Shown: one piece after another, positions 1-10,948 of the stretch
How positions within the stretch are numbered: the stretch's first letter is position 1
How the letters are laid out: each line of letters starts with the position of its first letter
DNA from: Megaleporinus macrocephalus
Taxonomy: Eukaryota; Chordata; Actinopteri; Characiformes; Anostomidae
Length of the DNA stretch: 64,000 nt
Assembly (NCBI GenBank): GCA_021613375.1
Contig: CM038719.1
Coordinates: 41,128,698 to 41,192,697 of the forward strand
Reading direction: 5' to 3'
Position numbers and translations under genes: made by a program
Notes under the pieces: generated by a model
Seen by the model: only the letters and a program-made list of their open reading frames with translations
What the model was told of the DNA's origin: nothing
The model's database searches: none

Positions 1-826
1 GGTTAGTATGGTGGTGTAGTGGTCAGTATGGTGTTGTAGTGGTCAGTATGGTGGTGTAGTGGTTAGTATGGCGGTGTAGTGGTTAGTATGGTGGTGTAGT
101 GGTTAGTATGGTGGTGTAGTGGTTAGTATGGTGGTGTAGTGGTCAGTATGGTGGTGTAGTGGTCAGTATGGTGTTGTAGTGGTCAGTATGGTGGTGTAGT
201 GGTTAGTATGGCGGTGTAGTGGTTAGTACGGTGGTGTAGTGGTTAGTATGGTGGTGTAGTGGTTAGTATGGTGGTGTAGTGGTCAGTATGGTGGTGTAGT
301 GGTTAGTATGGCGGTGTAGTGGTTAGTATGGTGGTGTAGTGGTTAGTATGGTGGTGTAGTGGTTAGTATGGTGGTGTAGTGGTTAGTATGGTGGTGTAGT
401 GGTTAGTATGGTGGTGTAGTGGTCAGTATGGTGGTGTAGTGGTCAGTATGGTGGTGTAGTGGTTAGTATGGTGGTGTAGTGGTTAGTATGGTGGTGTAGT
501 GGTCAGTATGGTGATGTAGTGGTCAGTATGGTGATGTAGTGGTCAGTATGGTGGTGTAGTGGTTAGTATGGTGGTGTAGTGGTTAGTATGGTGGTGTAGT
601 GGTTAGTACGGTGGTGTAGTGGTTAGTACGGTGGTGTAGTGGTTAGTATGGTGGTGTAGTGGTTAGTATGGTGGTGTAGTGGTTAGTACGGTGGTGTAGT
701 GGTTAGTATGGTGGTGTAGTGGTTAGTATGGTGGTGTAGTGGTTAGTATGGTGGTGTAGTGGTTAGTATGGTGGTGTAGTGGTTAGTATGGTGGTGTAGT
801 GGTTAGTATGGTGGTGTAGTGGTCAG
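1..826 (+). repeat. 20-bp minisatellite from a tRNA-derived SINE head (A-box array 1)
   Basis: About 41 tandem copies of a 20-bp unit, ggtggtgtagtggttagtat, with T/C changes at two positions (ggtt/ggtc and tatg/tacg). Each unit contains tggtgtagtgg, which fits the Pol III A-box consensus TRGYNNARNGG at every position. The array starts before the window and runs without a break into the SINE body that follows, so it is best read as amplification of the SINE's own 5' head. Related arrays lie at 15951-16625 (inverted) and 37966-39496. Confidence 0.9.
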
Positions 827-1088
827 CACTGTCTCCTCACAGTAAGATGATCTGGGTTGGATTCCCGGTCCGGGTGGTTCTGTGTGGAGTGTGTATGGTC
901 TCTCTGTGTTTGAGTGGGTTCCTCTGGGTACTCCGGTTTCCTCACACAGTCCAAACACATGCATGTTAGGATCCTCACTCTAGGTGTGAGTGTGTGTTGT
1001 CCCAAGCCCGGGTGCAACACTTTGCCAAATCTAGCATGCGTGTTGACTCGCTGTGGCGCCCCCTGTAGAGGAGAAAAAGCTGAAAGGT
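806..1088 (+). mobile_element. tRNA-derived SINE body
   Basis: After the last head unit comes ggtcagcactgtctcctcac, then a B-box-like ggttggattcc at 855-865 (consensus GGTTCGANTCC, one mismatch), about 43 bases after the last A-box. The body that follows (tgtgtggagt, then tactccggtttcctcacaca, gtccaaacacatgca) matches a widespread fish tRNA-derived repeat as I remember it. The 3' part with ctgtggcgccccctgtagag and aagctgaaagg resembles the common tail of such elements. A short (GT)n follows. The family name is from memory and not checked. Confidence 0.75.
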
Positions 1089-1401
1089 GTGTGTGTGTGT
1101 GTGATTTGCTGTAAACTGTTTGTTCTGCCTATGCCACTGTTACAGTTACAGCAAATCAAAAACGAGAACACCAATCACTGGAGAATTTCACCTTCAGTCA
1201 AGAAGTCCTGAGGATATGGGGGTTACGGTGTTAATAGGCTTTAAAATGTGTAGAGCTCTGTATAGACTGTAGATTTGTGGGCCTATAAGGGGGCGGTGGG
1301 TGGGTGAGTGTTCGTGACCTTGAGTTTTAGCCACATTCAGCTGAAGGACAAACAGAATAAGTGACTGATTTGGCGGCCACCGTGCGGAGAGAGAGAGAGA
1401 A

Positions 1402-1437
<36 letters not shown>

Positions 1438-1615
1438 GAAGGAAAAGATGTATTGAATAATTCAGCCTCTACTGTCTTTGTGTGTTAGCGTCAGTGGGGC
1501 AACCCCTCAAGACCTCCAGCATCACACACACATATACACGGTCCGGCTTGAATTATTCAGAGTGAGTAGGTAGAACGCTGCTGAGGCAGAGGGCGGCCAC
1601 GTGTACACATACATA
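1089..1615. other. Intergenic or intronic, with simple repeats
   Basis: No gene seen. A short (GT)n follows the SINE, and a (GA)n tract lies near 1386-1434. The remainder shows no coding pattern. Confidence 0.6.
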
Positions 1616-2059
1616 CTATAATACGACCGAAAGTATGTGGACACACTCATCTCACATTACAAAACCATCCTAAAGAATGCTGACTTTATTATCGTATCAA
1701 ATTCCCAACAAACAGGTACGGGCCCAGCATGCATTTGTGCCTAACAGGCATTCGTGCCCAGGGGCCGATATCCAGGCCTGGTCGTGTTCTTCTTATGTTT
1801 TCCACATACCCGGAACAAATCACCTGCCCATGCTGATCAGTCACACTTCGTAATACTGGCATGTCAGTGCCGTGTTGTGATGAAACCTTATTGGATGTCA
1901 CGCTATCCTTGTCGTCGTTATCCAATAGCCTGTGGCACACACACACAAGCATACCCAACTAAGGAGATTATCTATAATCTATTACACTGCACGCCCACAT
2001 GCTGTCACACTGGCAAGAAGACATTCTGTACTCTCCTGTGTATTTGACCCTGGCCTGGG
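1616..2059. mobile_element. Possible Tc1/mariner-like fragment
   Basis: The stretch gaccgaaagtatgtggacac near 1625 resembles the terminal repeat of fish Tc1-like elements and is repeated in altered form near 2082 (ccaaatgtatgtggacaacc). The interval has small open frames on both strands with no recognisable protein. It may be an older insertion interrupted by the neighbouring Tc1 relic. Confidence 0.4.
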
Positions 2060-2640
2060 CTTGGGAAATACACTACTTGGCCAAATGTATGTGGACAACC
2101 ATCCTGGTTATTAGTTCAGGGGCTTCAGCCATGCCCACTGGTAACACATACATAGAACAATACAACTGGCATAGACAAGTCCTAGCAATAGTATGCCTCG
2201 TACTAAAGGAGCTCATTGGTTTTAAAGGTGGCCCTGTCGTAGGATGCCATCGTTGCCCAGCTAGAGCTGCCTGGATCGACTATCCAGCAACAGCTCAGCC
2301 CCAAAGCCGAATACCATGCAAACTCACACGACGGCGAGTGTAGAGTTCCAAACCACGTCTGGAAGCAACATCCACACGAGAACTGTTCATTGGGAGGTTC
2401 CTGGCTTTATGGCTGAGCAAGCATGCCACCATTGGACCCTTGAGCAAGGATACATTAGAAATGATTTCAGCACATACTTTGATGAAGTTGGTGTGAAGGA
2501 ACTTGCACAGAGCCTTGAGCTCAAACCTACTGACCACCTTCAGCGACTTGGAAAATCAATTGCGAGCTGGAACTCTCATCCAAATAACCCTAACCCGAGT
2601 TCAGTCAGAGTACTGTGTTACCTGAGGTTTCAGTTAGCGC
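2060..2640 (+). mobile_element. Decayed Tc1-like transposon
   Basis: The left end ttggccaaatgtatgtggac is a typical fish Tc1-type terminus. Inside, gctgcctggatcgactatcc, gaactgttcattgggaggtt and ggctgagcaagcatgccacc follow the order of Tc1 transposase N-terminal coding sequence as I know it, and gatgaagttggtgtgaagga matches a later part of the same gene. Stops and frameshifts break the frame and the catalytic part is missing, so this is a relic. No matching right end was found. Confidence 0.55.
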
Positions 2641-2739
2641 GCTCGTGTTTTAACTGCTTTAAATTTAGGGCGGAGTCAGGAATGCATATTTCACATACTT
2701 ATTAAAGAAGGGACGAGAGGAAGACGTCACGTCCTGCAA

Positions 2740-3330
2740 CACCGTTTTCATTCATGTTAGCAAGAAGTCCATCTCCCGTGACTTCATCCATAATTTAGTA
2801 AAACGTAACAGTGGATCGGAGCCGCTTTCATGGTCCTGCTTTTTAGCTGTGTGATACTCCGATCTGAGAACTTCCTGTTTTTAATTTGCTCTATAGTTTG
2901 TGTAAACCTACCGTCGTTCATTTGCTCATATACTCGTCTGAACAGCTCGTTATTGCGAGCTTTACGGCCGTCCATCCTGCTAACTGTTTTTAAATCTTTT
3001 AAAGTTTAAAGCATGAACTTCATCTCCTCTGAAGACCAGTCTCTACCTCCCGCCATGTTGAAACTTCCTCCATGTGCAGAGCGTATTTAATCTTTCTGAT
3101 TGGGAATGTAATCAGATGCAGGCGTTTGCATGGCTATTATAATTCTATTAATCTGATTATTTATGGGATTACCCACCTCCTTCAATCGGATAGAAATTGT
3201 AATCGGAATCACCTCAATTGGACTAGTCTATTCAGATTGAGGCGTATACAAGGACGTATTCTATTCTGATCGAGCTATTAGTCGGATTATTAACGGATTT
3301 TCAGGCTGCGTGTAAACATAGCCACTGTCT
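2740..3330 (-). mobile_element. PIF/Harbinger-like relic with Myb/SANT-like domain
   Basis: A - strand frame at 2784-2975 encodes a 63-residue segment containing RNNELFRRVYEQM, GRFTQTIEQIKNR and ITQLKSR. This is the pattern of the Myb/SANT-like DNA-binding domain found in Harbinger-type accessory proteins (start of helix 1, then a G-[FY]-x-R/Q-T-x-x-Q-x-[KR] core). It is short and frame-broken. The adjacent AT-rich stretch to about 3330, with repeated aatcngatta motifs and the edge gtgtaaacatagccactgtc, looks like the end of the same kind of element. The superfamily is inferred. Confidence 0.4.
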
Positions 3331-3919
3331 AATTAACATTTTGTGAAGTGCGGACCACTAAGGCGAGGAGGGGGAACCCTGAGAAACTTGGGGCTGGAGT
3401 TCTGGGTGGCTTCTGCTGCTAGGTTTTGAAGCCAGACCCCCCTTTTGCCAAAGGGACAGTAAGAGTAAGTACTATTTGGAAGAGATGGAGGAGCTGGGGT
3501 GTGAATTTCGTCACGAGAAGGTGAGGGTAGAGGAGTGGTTTATATAGAGCGTGTGATGAATGAAAAGGAGGGCGTGGTCCTTCTCCCAAACTTAAGTTAT
3601 TTCATAACTTCATATAGTGGCCATCACAACCTCCCATATATTCCACTGATATGGGGTATTAGCCTCTGTTCCGCTGCATAGAAGTCTTATAAAGTGTTAT
3701 AAATAATAAAGTCCATCATTTGAGACCTTTAATTTCACTACAGTGTTATTTTCTTCACAACCCTGGTTGTCATGGTCCCGTTCCTGGCAGACCCTATTTA
3801 TAAATATTAATAATGTATTGCATTATAAATCCATCCTCGTGTAGGTCCCTACGTTCCTGTGTGTCACCAAACAGTAAAGCTTTCAATGCCCCTCACTTTT
3901 CTTCTCTTATCGGTTACAG
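3331..3919. other. nsun7 intron sequence
   Basis: No separate gene recognised. The interval ends in a polypyrimidine stretch and the acceptor ttatcggttacag that starts the nsun7 exon at 3920. Confidence 0.6.
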
Positions 3920-4205
3920 CCTGAGCCCGAAGTGACCGAGACGCCACAGGAAGTGCTCGCTCGCGCCGCAGCCACCGGCTTGCTGGATGGAATCCAGCCG
4001 AGTCAGCCGACCAAGAAGAAGGGGCGTGGCCGGAAGACCCACAAAGGAGCCACGAGTCAGACACGCTCCGCCCACACACGCCAGCACACCACCTCGCTCA
4101 GCAGCCAGTCGCAGCTTCTGGAGTTTTTGAACCGTGAAACGAAAGCAAGCAGCTCAGCTCCGGCGATAACACAGGAGAGGACAAGCGGAGCGTGTTCACC
4201 ACGGG
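3920..4205 (+). CDS. nsun7: nsun7 penultimate coding exon
   Basis: NSUN7 belongs to the NOL1/NOP2/Sun family of RNA m5C methyltransferases; mammalian NSUN7 is linked to sperm motility. This exon lies C-terminal to the catalytic domain. It begins after the acceptor cggttacag at codon phase 0 (PEPEVTETPQEVLARAAATG), has a basic lysine-rich patch (TKKKGRGRKTHKG), then LLEFLNRETKASSS, a segment I remember as conserved in mammalian NSUN7. It ends at CACGGG|GTAATT with one base of a codon left over. Joined to the exon at 6049, the split codon becomes GGA and the frame continues, which strongly supports both boundaries. Reading on past the donor also stays open to 4321, so a retained-intron end is possible. 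The neighbouring convergent apbb2 matches the human NSUN7-APBB2 order and supports the name. The catalytic exons lie upstream of the window. Confidence 0.85.
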
Positions 4206-4389
4206 GTAATTCACATTCACACATCTGCCCAGAGACCCCGGCACAGCTTTCCTCTCATCTACAGCTCAGCTCATCAGTTTGTGAACAGAGCTTTTATGAG
4301 CCGGGTAAAACAGTAAACTGAGCAGTACAAGAATTCCTTTAGGATAAGATCAGTGCCGACAGGGAAGGAGAGCTCTTTGGTTCTAAACC

Positions 4390-5812
4390 AGCCAACTTCC
4401 AGTGGTGGTGCTTTCCAGAGTCCAGTGCCGAAGCCTTACACCACTCCATAGTCCAGTGGTAGAGCTTTACACTGCTCCAGAGTCTAGTGGTGAAGCTTTA
4501 CACCACTCCAGAGTCTAGTGGTAGAGCTTTACACTGCTCCAGAGTCTAGTGGTAGAGCTTTACACTGCTCCAGAGTCTAGTGGTAGAGCTTTACACTGCT
4601 TCAGAGTCTAGTGGTAGAGCTTTACACTGCTCCAGAGTCTAGTAGTAGAGCTTTACACTGCTCCAGAGTCTAGTGGTAGAGCTTTACACTGCTCCAGAGT
4701 CTAGTGGTGAAGTGTCACATTGCTCCAGAGTCTAGGGGTGAAGTGTCACATTGCTCCAGAGTCTAGTGGTAGAGCTTTACACTGCTCCAGAGTCTAGTAG
4801 TAGAGCTTTACACTGCTCCAGAGTCTAGTGGTAGAGCTTTACACTGCTCCAGAGTCTAGTGGTAGAGCTTTACACTGCTCCAGAGTCTAGTAGTAGAGCT
4901 TTACACTGCTCCAGAGTCTAGTGGTAGAGCTTTACACTGCTCCAGAGTCTAGTGGTGAAGTGTCACATTGCTCCAGAGTCTAGTAGTAGAGCTTTACACT
5001 GCTCCAGAGTCTAGTGGTGAAGTGTCACATTGCTCCAGAGTCTAGTGGTGAAGTGTCACATTGCTCCAGAGTCTAGTGGTAGAGCTTTACACTGCTCCAG
5101 AGTCTAGTGGTAGAGCTTTACACTGCTCCAGAGTCTAGTGGTAGAGCTTTACACCGCTCCAGAGTCTAGTGGTAAAGCTCTACACCGCTTCAGAGTCTAG
5201 TGGTAGAGCTTTACACTGCTCCAGAGTCTAGTGGTGAAGTGTCACATTGCTCCAGAGTCTAGGGGTGAAGTGTCACATTGCTCCAGAGTCTAGTGGTAGA
5301 GCTTTACACTGCTCCAGAGTCTAGTAGTAGAGCTTTACACTGCTCCAGAGTCTAGTGGTAGAGCTTTACACTGCTCCAGAGTCTAGTGGTAGAGCTTTAC
5401 ACCGCTCCAGAGTCTAGTGGTAAAGCTCTACACCGCTTCAGAGTCTAGTGGTAGAGCTTTACACTGCTCCAGAGTCTAGTGGTAGAGCTTTACACTGCTC
5501 CAGAGTCTAGTGGTAGAGCTTTACACTGCTCCAGAGTCTAGTGGTAGAGCTTAACACTGCTCCAGAGTCTAGTGGTAGAGCTTTACACTGCTCCAGAGTC
5601 TAGTGGTAGAGCTTTGTACTGCTACAGAGTCTAGTGGAAGAGCTTTACACTGCTCCAGAGTCTAGTGGTAGAGCTTTACACTGCTCCAGAGTCTAGTGGT
5701 AGAGCTTTACACCGCTCCAGAGTCTAGTGGTAGAGCTTTACACCGCTTCAGAGTCTAGTAGTAGAGCTTTACACTGCTCCAGAGTCTAGTAGTAGAGCTT
5801 TACACTGAGCTC
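4390..5812. repeat. 31-bp minisatellite in nsun7 intron
   Basis: About 46 tandem units of 31 bp with the core tccagagtctagtggtagag followed by ctttacactgc. A variant with gaagtgtcacattgc is scattered through the array. Blocks of variants recur in the same order (for example near 4690-4800 and 5230-5340), showing segmental duplication within the array. It fills most of the 1.84-kb last intron of nsun7. The first units (4395-4480) are divergent and may show the ancestral sequence. Confidence 0.92.
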
Positions 5813-6048
5813 TTTAGTATGACCCCTTCTATTGGCCCTTCTATGGGGACCCCTGAACTCAGTGACCATATATTGTAAGTTTCCATTACTTGTTAGCTAC
5901 GTTTGACTTGTAGATCCAGACCTAAAATAAATCAAACTTGCTTTGGCTCTACTAGTAAATGACACTGTGCCATCTTTCTCTCGTTTGATCTGTTTCTGTC
6001 TTTACATCCCTCTTCCTTTCTCTCTCCTTCATCCTGTCTCACCTTTAG

Positions 6049-6671
6049 GAGGAGCCAAACCCAAGTCCATCAGCTTGAACCTAGGCTCCGCCTCTTGTCC
6101 TGCCTTGATGTCCAGCTCCACCCTGACCTCCAGCTCCACTCAGACCCCCAACTCTGTCCTGACCACCAATGCTACCCTGGCCTCCAGCCATGCCATAATC
6201 TCTAGCTCCGCCCAGACCTCCAACTCCATCCTGACCTCCAATGCTAACCTGATTTCCAGCTCCACCCCGACCTCCAGCACTACCCTGACCTCCAGCCATG
6301 CCTTAAACTCCAGCTCCATCCTGCCATCTAGCTCCACCCTGACCCCAAGTACCACCAGTCCCTCCTATAAAAGCATGACCCGGACATTCGTTAACGCGGC
6401 CTCCACCAATACCCGCCGAGCTCCCATCCCTGTAGCGCCACCCCCTGGCCCACCCAGGGGCAGGCAGGAGGTTCTGCGTCCCGTAGCACTCACGTTTCCT
6501 CCTGTGCTGTTCCCAGAACTCTCCCCTCCTTCATTGCAAAAGAACAGGAGACCCGCTCCACTCAGACTCAACCCCATGCTGTCCTACCTGCAGTGGAAAA
6601 TCCCACCTCCTGCACCTCCTCCACCACTCACACGGTCCAGCAGCATCAGACACGCCCGGCCGTGGCTCTAA
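6049..6671 (+). CDS. nsun7: nsun7 terminal coding exon
   Basis: This exon encodes the C-terminal end of NSUN7. The acceptor is tcacctttag|GA and the one-base carry-over from 4205 completes a Gly codon, giving GGAKPKSISL. The first part is low-complexity and Ser/Thr-rich, built of imperfect repeats of TLTSSSTPTSS type whose DNA is itself a degenerate tandem repeat (6105-6360). Then comes a proline-rich, basic segment (NTRRAPIPVAPPPGPP, LTFPPVLFPELSPPSLQ, PAPLRLNPMLSYLQW) ending RHARPWL before TAA at 6669-6671. As I recall, human NSUN7 also has a basic/proline-rich tail ending in a similar -RPPRRWL. The Ser/Thr repeats look like a lineage-specific expansion. Antisense glycine-rich frames over this exon are shadows. 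No clear polyadenylation signal was found nearby. Confidence 0.83.
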
Positions 6672-6790
6672 CGCACACACATACTATAAAACCAGTACAG
6701 CATCACACCGTACAGCACAGCTCAGCCTTAACTTACTCCAGTCACATGGCCATTGAGTACTTATTCGTTTTTCAGTGTCAGAAAAAAGGG

Positions 6791-7262
6791 AGAGTCAAAA
6801 GTCTTAGGACGCCCTCTTATTTCAGAAAGGAAAGGGAAGTCAAGGGCAAGTTTTTCCAATGGGATGGTGGTCATGTAGTAGATCAAAGATCAGAATATGT
6901 AATCAGATTTGCTCTATCTCTTGTGGTGCAAACATTATCAACACAGAAAGTGTTCAGCACCAGGGACCGCACACTGGACATGTAGTTCAATGTGGTGGTT
7001 GTTGTTGCAACTTCCTGTGTTGATAACGCTTGAACCACAAGAGATATTACAAATCTGATTATATCAATCAATTTCTGAGACAATGCTGATGTTCTTTGAT
7101 CTGCTACATGACCACCTTCCCATTGGAAGAACTTGATCCCTTGATCCAATATGGCGGCCATCAAGGTGGTGGCCATGTTCGGGACATAGCCTTAAACATA
7201 GGCCTCCTCACCCGTTACTTGCTGGCGTATTTAGATGCGTCCTGAGACTTTTGACTCATATT
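6791..7262. mobile_element. Foldback (long inverted repeat) MITE
   Basis: The outer ends are inverted copies: gagtcaaaagtcttaggacg near 6792 and the complement of gcgtcctgagacttttgact near 7238. Inside, the left arm (gatggtggtcatgtagtaga, tctatctcttgtggtgcaaa, attatcaacacagaaag) is mirrored by the right arm from about 7005 to 7125 (cttcctgtgttgataa, gaaccacaagagatatta, gatctgctacatgaccacct). The arms are roughly 100-170 bases with a loop near 6960-7005. No transposase, so it is a non-autonomous foldback element just downstream of the nsun7 stop codon, possibly in its 3' UTR. Confidence 0.75.
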
Positions 7263-8605
7263 TTATTCATAATATCCAGTATTTCAGTATTTCCACCCTT
7301 TGCTTCAAGCCTTGCTTTTCAGGGGAGAGCAACAATGTACCAAACACATCCATTGAAGTTGAGGTTCTGGACTCTGTGATGTGATGGTCACTCCATTGTT
7401 CTGAGAACAGCAGCAGCTCCTTAGTTTAAAGTGTCTACATCTCTTTTTTGAACAGCTACACATCCTTTCACTCCCCATAGTGTTGAGAAGCACCTCTGGA
7501 TGTTCTCAGATCTTCTAGAGGTGAAGGCCTTTTTCTCTTTTAATCATCTTTTTGAACTCCAGTTTTGGAAACTCCTGTTTGTTCTTCACTCATTTTCCTT
7601 TGACTTGCACAAGTAGGTCATCCTATATCAATTTTTTTTAGAACTTAGTCGTACCTAATGGCTATTCGACTGGACATAAATGGAAGGGAAGGTCTCTGAC
7701 TTTGGTATAGTCCTCTACATAGAGCTGAACTACTAAACACATGAGCACACGGTGCCAACAGAAGCAGTTTCCTACACATCTGTGTGCAAATCTAAATGCA
7801 TACGTCTATATAACAAGTATTATTTGACTTTCTTATTGAGCTCACATGCACACGTTAGAAACTAGTGCCAAAAGTTGCTGGAGTTTGTTAGAACCCTCGT
7901 CTGCCTGTGTTCCCTGTGGCTGATCTGAGTCCGATCCTTGTACACAGAATATTAATATCAGTCTGTAATGTATCTGTTATGTGAAGCTGATGTTGCCAAA
8001 AGCCTAATTAAACTGTTATGGACTCTTGACCACTGTTGCCACATCTTGGTTATGGGGTATGAGAAGAGAATCTGATTTTAGGGGACGGGGTCAGGACTCC
8101 GTACTGAGACAGCAGCATGTTTTGAAATGCGTTTATTTGCACAGGGACATTCTGACATTAACATGGTGTAAAAATCAGTGAAGGACAGACGTCACGTTGC
8201 TTCTTCTCTGTGAGTCACACAGGTGAGTTAAGCTTGTTTACATGGATAAAAAAAAAAAATCACATTCCTATTTTTTTTATTCATATATGTCTGCAGCTTA
8301 GGCGTCCCCTGGCATCCTCCCTGGGTCTGCGAGCGCCGATCACCCTCAGCGTAACACCAAACGTGAGTGTGTATGTGTGCGTTTGTGTTAGTCAGTCTCT
8401 GTTGCGGTAACGTCGTTAGATGGTGAGCAGCAGCACGTTATAGCCTCTGGGGGTGCGTTTGTGTGATAGCACCGGGGGTCTCTCCGAGAATGTCATAGAC
8501 TGTTGTTGTTAGAAGCACTGCGATGAAGAAGATCCTCCACCATTTATGGTGATATCTGTTTGTGAAGAAACTGATTCCGGATCAGGGACCAGTTCCACAG
8601 TAGGC
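7263..8605. other. Intergenic / possible nsun7 3' region
   Basis: No recognised gene. A short open segment with good splice-site matches lies at 8297-8362 (see findings). The rest is unique sequence with no clear pattern. Confidence 0.5.
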
Positions 8606-8945
8606 TCTTAAAGGGGCATTCAGGCCAAAATGAAAACTGTAGCTACATCTGTTGTGAGCATGCTTACTCACCTAGTCTCAGTTTAGTCTCCAGAGTGAGA
8701 TTTTCCAGCTTTAAGACACGGAACAGCTTATATTCTATTAGTTAGCGAATGCTAAAGAAACCCGCCGTATAGCTAACATGACTGCGAGGAAGCCGAATAC
8801 GCTCTAACGGTCATATAACTGGACAGTCATCATCGTTATCGTTACATGAATGGATTTACTCAAATGAGAGAAATGACTTGTGAGGCGAAGGAGCCAATGA
8901 GCTGAAAATATCTTAGCTTCATTTCTCTGGCTAATAGGCTAAAAG

Positions 8946-9110
8946 CTTGGGTGCGTCCCAAATCCCTACTACTCAGTGGGCCAAATCAGGCGAGCGTGGC
9001 TTGTGTGTCCAGATACTCAGTATTAATTGAGCAGTATGTGAACGTTGCCTGGACGTTAGGTACGTCCGAAATCGCATTAGTAGGTACTAGATTGGAGCCA
9101 GAATATACTG
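8946..9110 (+). repeat. Dispersed repeat, copy also at 33380-33490
   Basis: The segment gtgcgtcccaaatccctact, actcagtgggccaaatcagg, cgagcgtggcttgtgtgtcc and agatactcagtatt matches the complement of 33390-33480. It is an interspersed repeat nested in the TIR-bounded element. Confidence 0.5.
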
Positions 9111-9292
9111 CTTGAGTGGTAGACTAGACAGAGTGGCTCGGGCAGCTGGCTGGACTTGGGTTTAACCGGCTTTCAGGAGGACACGCCCACCTTCCCACTG
9201 TGCAGGTACTGATACGCTTCAGTACTTTTATAGTTTTTCATTACTGAACCGTCTACACCTTCCGAGAGTAATTAAACATGTCTCCATAAGTA

Positions 9293-10425
9293 ACCTCAGA
9301 CCACCTTCTCATATCACCCACCCACTGTGTTATTAACCTCAGACCACCTTCTCATATCACCCACCCACTGTGTTATTAACCTCAGACCGCCTTCTCATAT
9401 CATCCACCCACTGTGTTATTAACCTCAGACCACCTTCTCATATCATCCACCCACTGTGTATTATTAATCTCAGACCACCTTCTCACATCATCCACCCACT
9501 GTGTTATTAACCTCAGACCACCTCCTCATATCACCCACCCACTGTGTTATTAACCTCAGACTACCTTCTCACATCATCCACCCACTGTGTTATTAACCTC
9601 AGACCACCTTCTCATATCACCCACCCACTGTGTTATTAACCTCAGACCACCTTCTCATATCACCCACCCACTGTGTTATTAACCTCAGACCACCTTCTCA
9701 TATCACCCACCCACTGTGTTATTAACTTCAGACCACCTTCTCATATCACCCACCCACTGTGTTATTAACCTCAGACCGCCTTCTCATATCATCCACCCAC
9801 TGTGTTATTAACCTCAGACCACCTTCTCATATCACCCACCCACTGTGTTATTAACTTCAGACCACCTTCTCATATCACCCACCCACTGTGTTATTAACCT
9901 CAGACCGCCTTCTCATATCATCCACCCACTGTGTTATTAACCTCAGACCACCTTCTCATATCATCCACCCACTGTGTATTATTAATCTCAGACCACCTTC
10001 TCATATCACCCACCCACTGTGTTATTAACCTCAGACTACCTTCTCACATCATCCACCCACTGTGTTATTAACCTCAGACCACCTTCTCATATCACCCACC
10101 CACTGTGTTATTAACCTCAGACTACCTTCTCATATCATCCACCCACTGTGTTATTAACCTCAGACCACCTTCTCATATCACCCACCCACTGTGTTATTAA
10201 CCTCAGACCACATTCTCATATCACCCACCCACTGTGTTATTAACTTCAGACCACCTTCTCATATCATCCACCCACTGTGTTATTAACCTCAGACCACCTT
10301 CTCATATCACCCACCCACTGTGTTATTAACCTCAGACCACCTTCTCATATCATCCACCCACTGTGGTATTAACCTCAGACCACCTTCTCATATCACCCAC
10401 CCACTGTGTTATTAACCTCTGAGGA
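9293..10425. repeat. 43-bp minisatellite
   Basis: About 26 copies of a 43-bp unit with core taacctcagaccaccttctc followed by atatcacccacccactgtgt and tat. Units differ by single changes (catcc for caccc, gccttc, actacc, cttcag). An identical variant order recurs near 9720-9830 and 9840-9950, so multi-unit blocks have duplicated. Confidence 0.93.
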
Positions 10426-10948
10426 GACAGTGTTGTGATATTAGAACTTCTTACTGTCTCTCTGGTCTCCTCCCATGTACCTGTATTCATTTTGGTTAAC
10501 TGAGCAGAAGTTCTAACTCAAAGGCGGAACAAACACACGCTTGAAAGAGGGTGTGGCCAAATACGGTGAATAGTCTGGTCGTCGTTATATGTCATAAAGG
10601 CTACTTTAGCTAACTTTGATTCCTAATTATAAACATTTATGTAGGGTTATGTTAGTGCTAATGACAAGCTTATGTAGGTGTCATGTGACTTTATGACCAG
10701 TACCTTTCAGTAAAGTGTCACCGATAGATTAAGACAACCATAAACGATGCAAATCATAAGCATTCTGAGATCTTGTGATAGTGCTGTGTAGGAAATGTCC
10801 CTATGGCTGTATGACGTATGTGCGTAATGCATGCTGGGTATTGTTACCCAATGTAAATTCACGAACTCGGTGAAACGGTTGATACTGCTGTGCTACAGAA
10901 TACTGCATAAGAGTTTCTGGTTTTAGACCGAATGCCCCTTAAGAAAGG

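Larger units (their letters stand above)
8606..10948. mobile_element. TIR-bounded 2.3-kb element carrying a 43-bp array
   Basis: The left end at 8606-8637 (tcttaaaggggcattcaggc, caaaatgaaaac) and the complement of the right end at 10921-10948 (tttcttaaggggcattcggt, ctaaaac) are near-identical inverted repeats of about 28 bases. Between them lie about 650 bases of unique sequence, the 43-bp minisatellite, and about 500 bases of unique sequence. Neither side encodes a recognisable transposase. The interpretation as a non-autonomous DNA transposon rests on the inverted ends alone; no target duplication was confirmed. Confidence 0.5.

Noticed and set aside
1..826. True tRNA genes in the A-box arrays
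   Set aside because: Only the A-box part is repeated; there are no B-boxes or tRNA folds inside the arrays.
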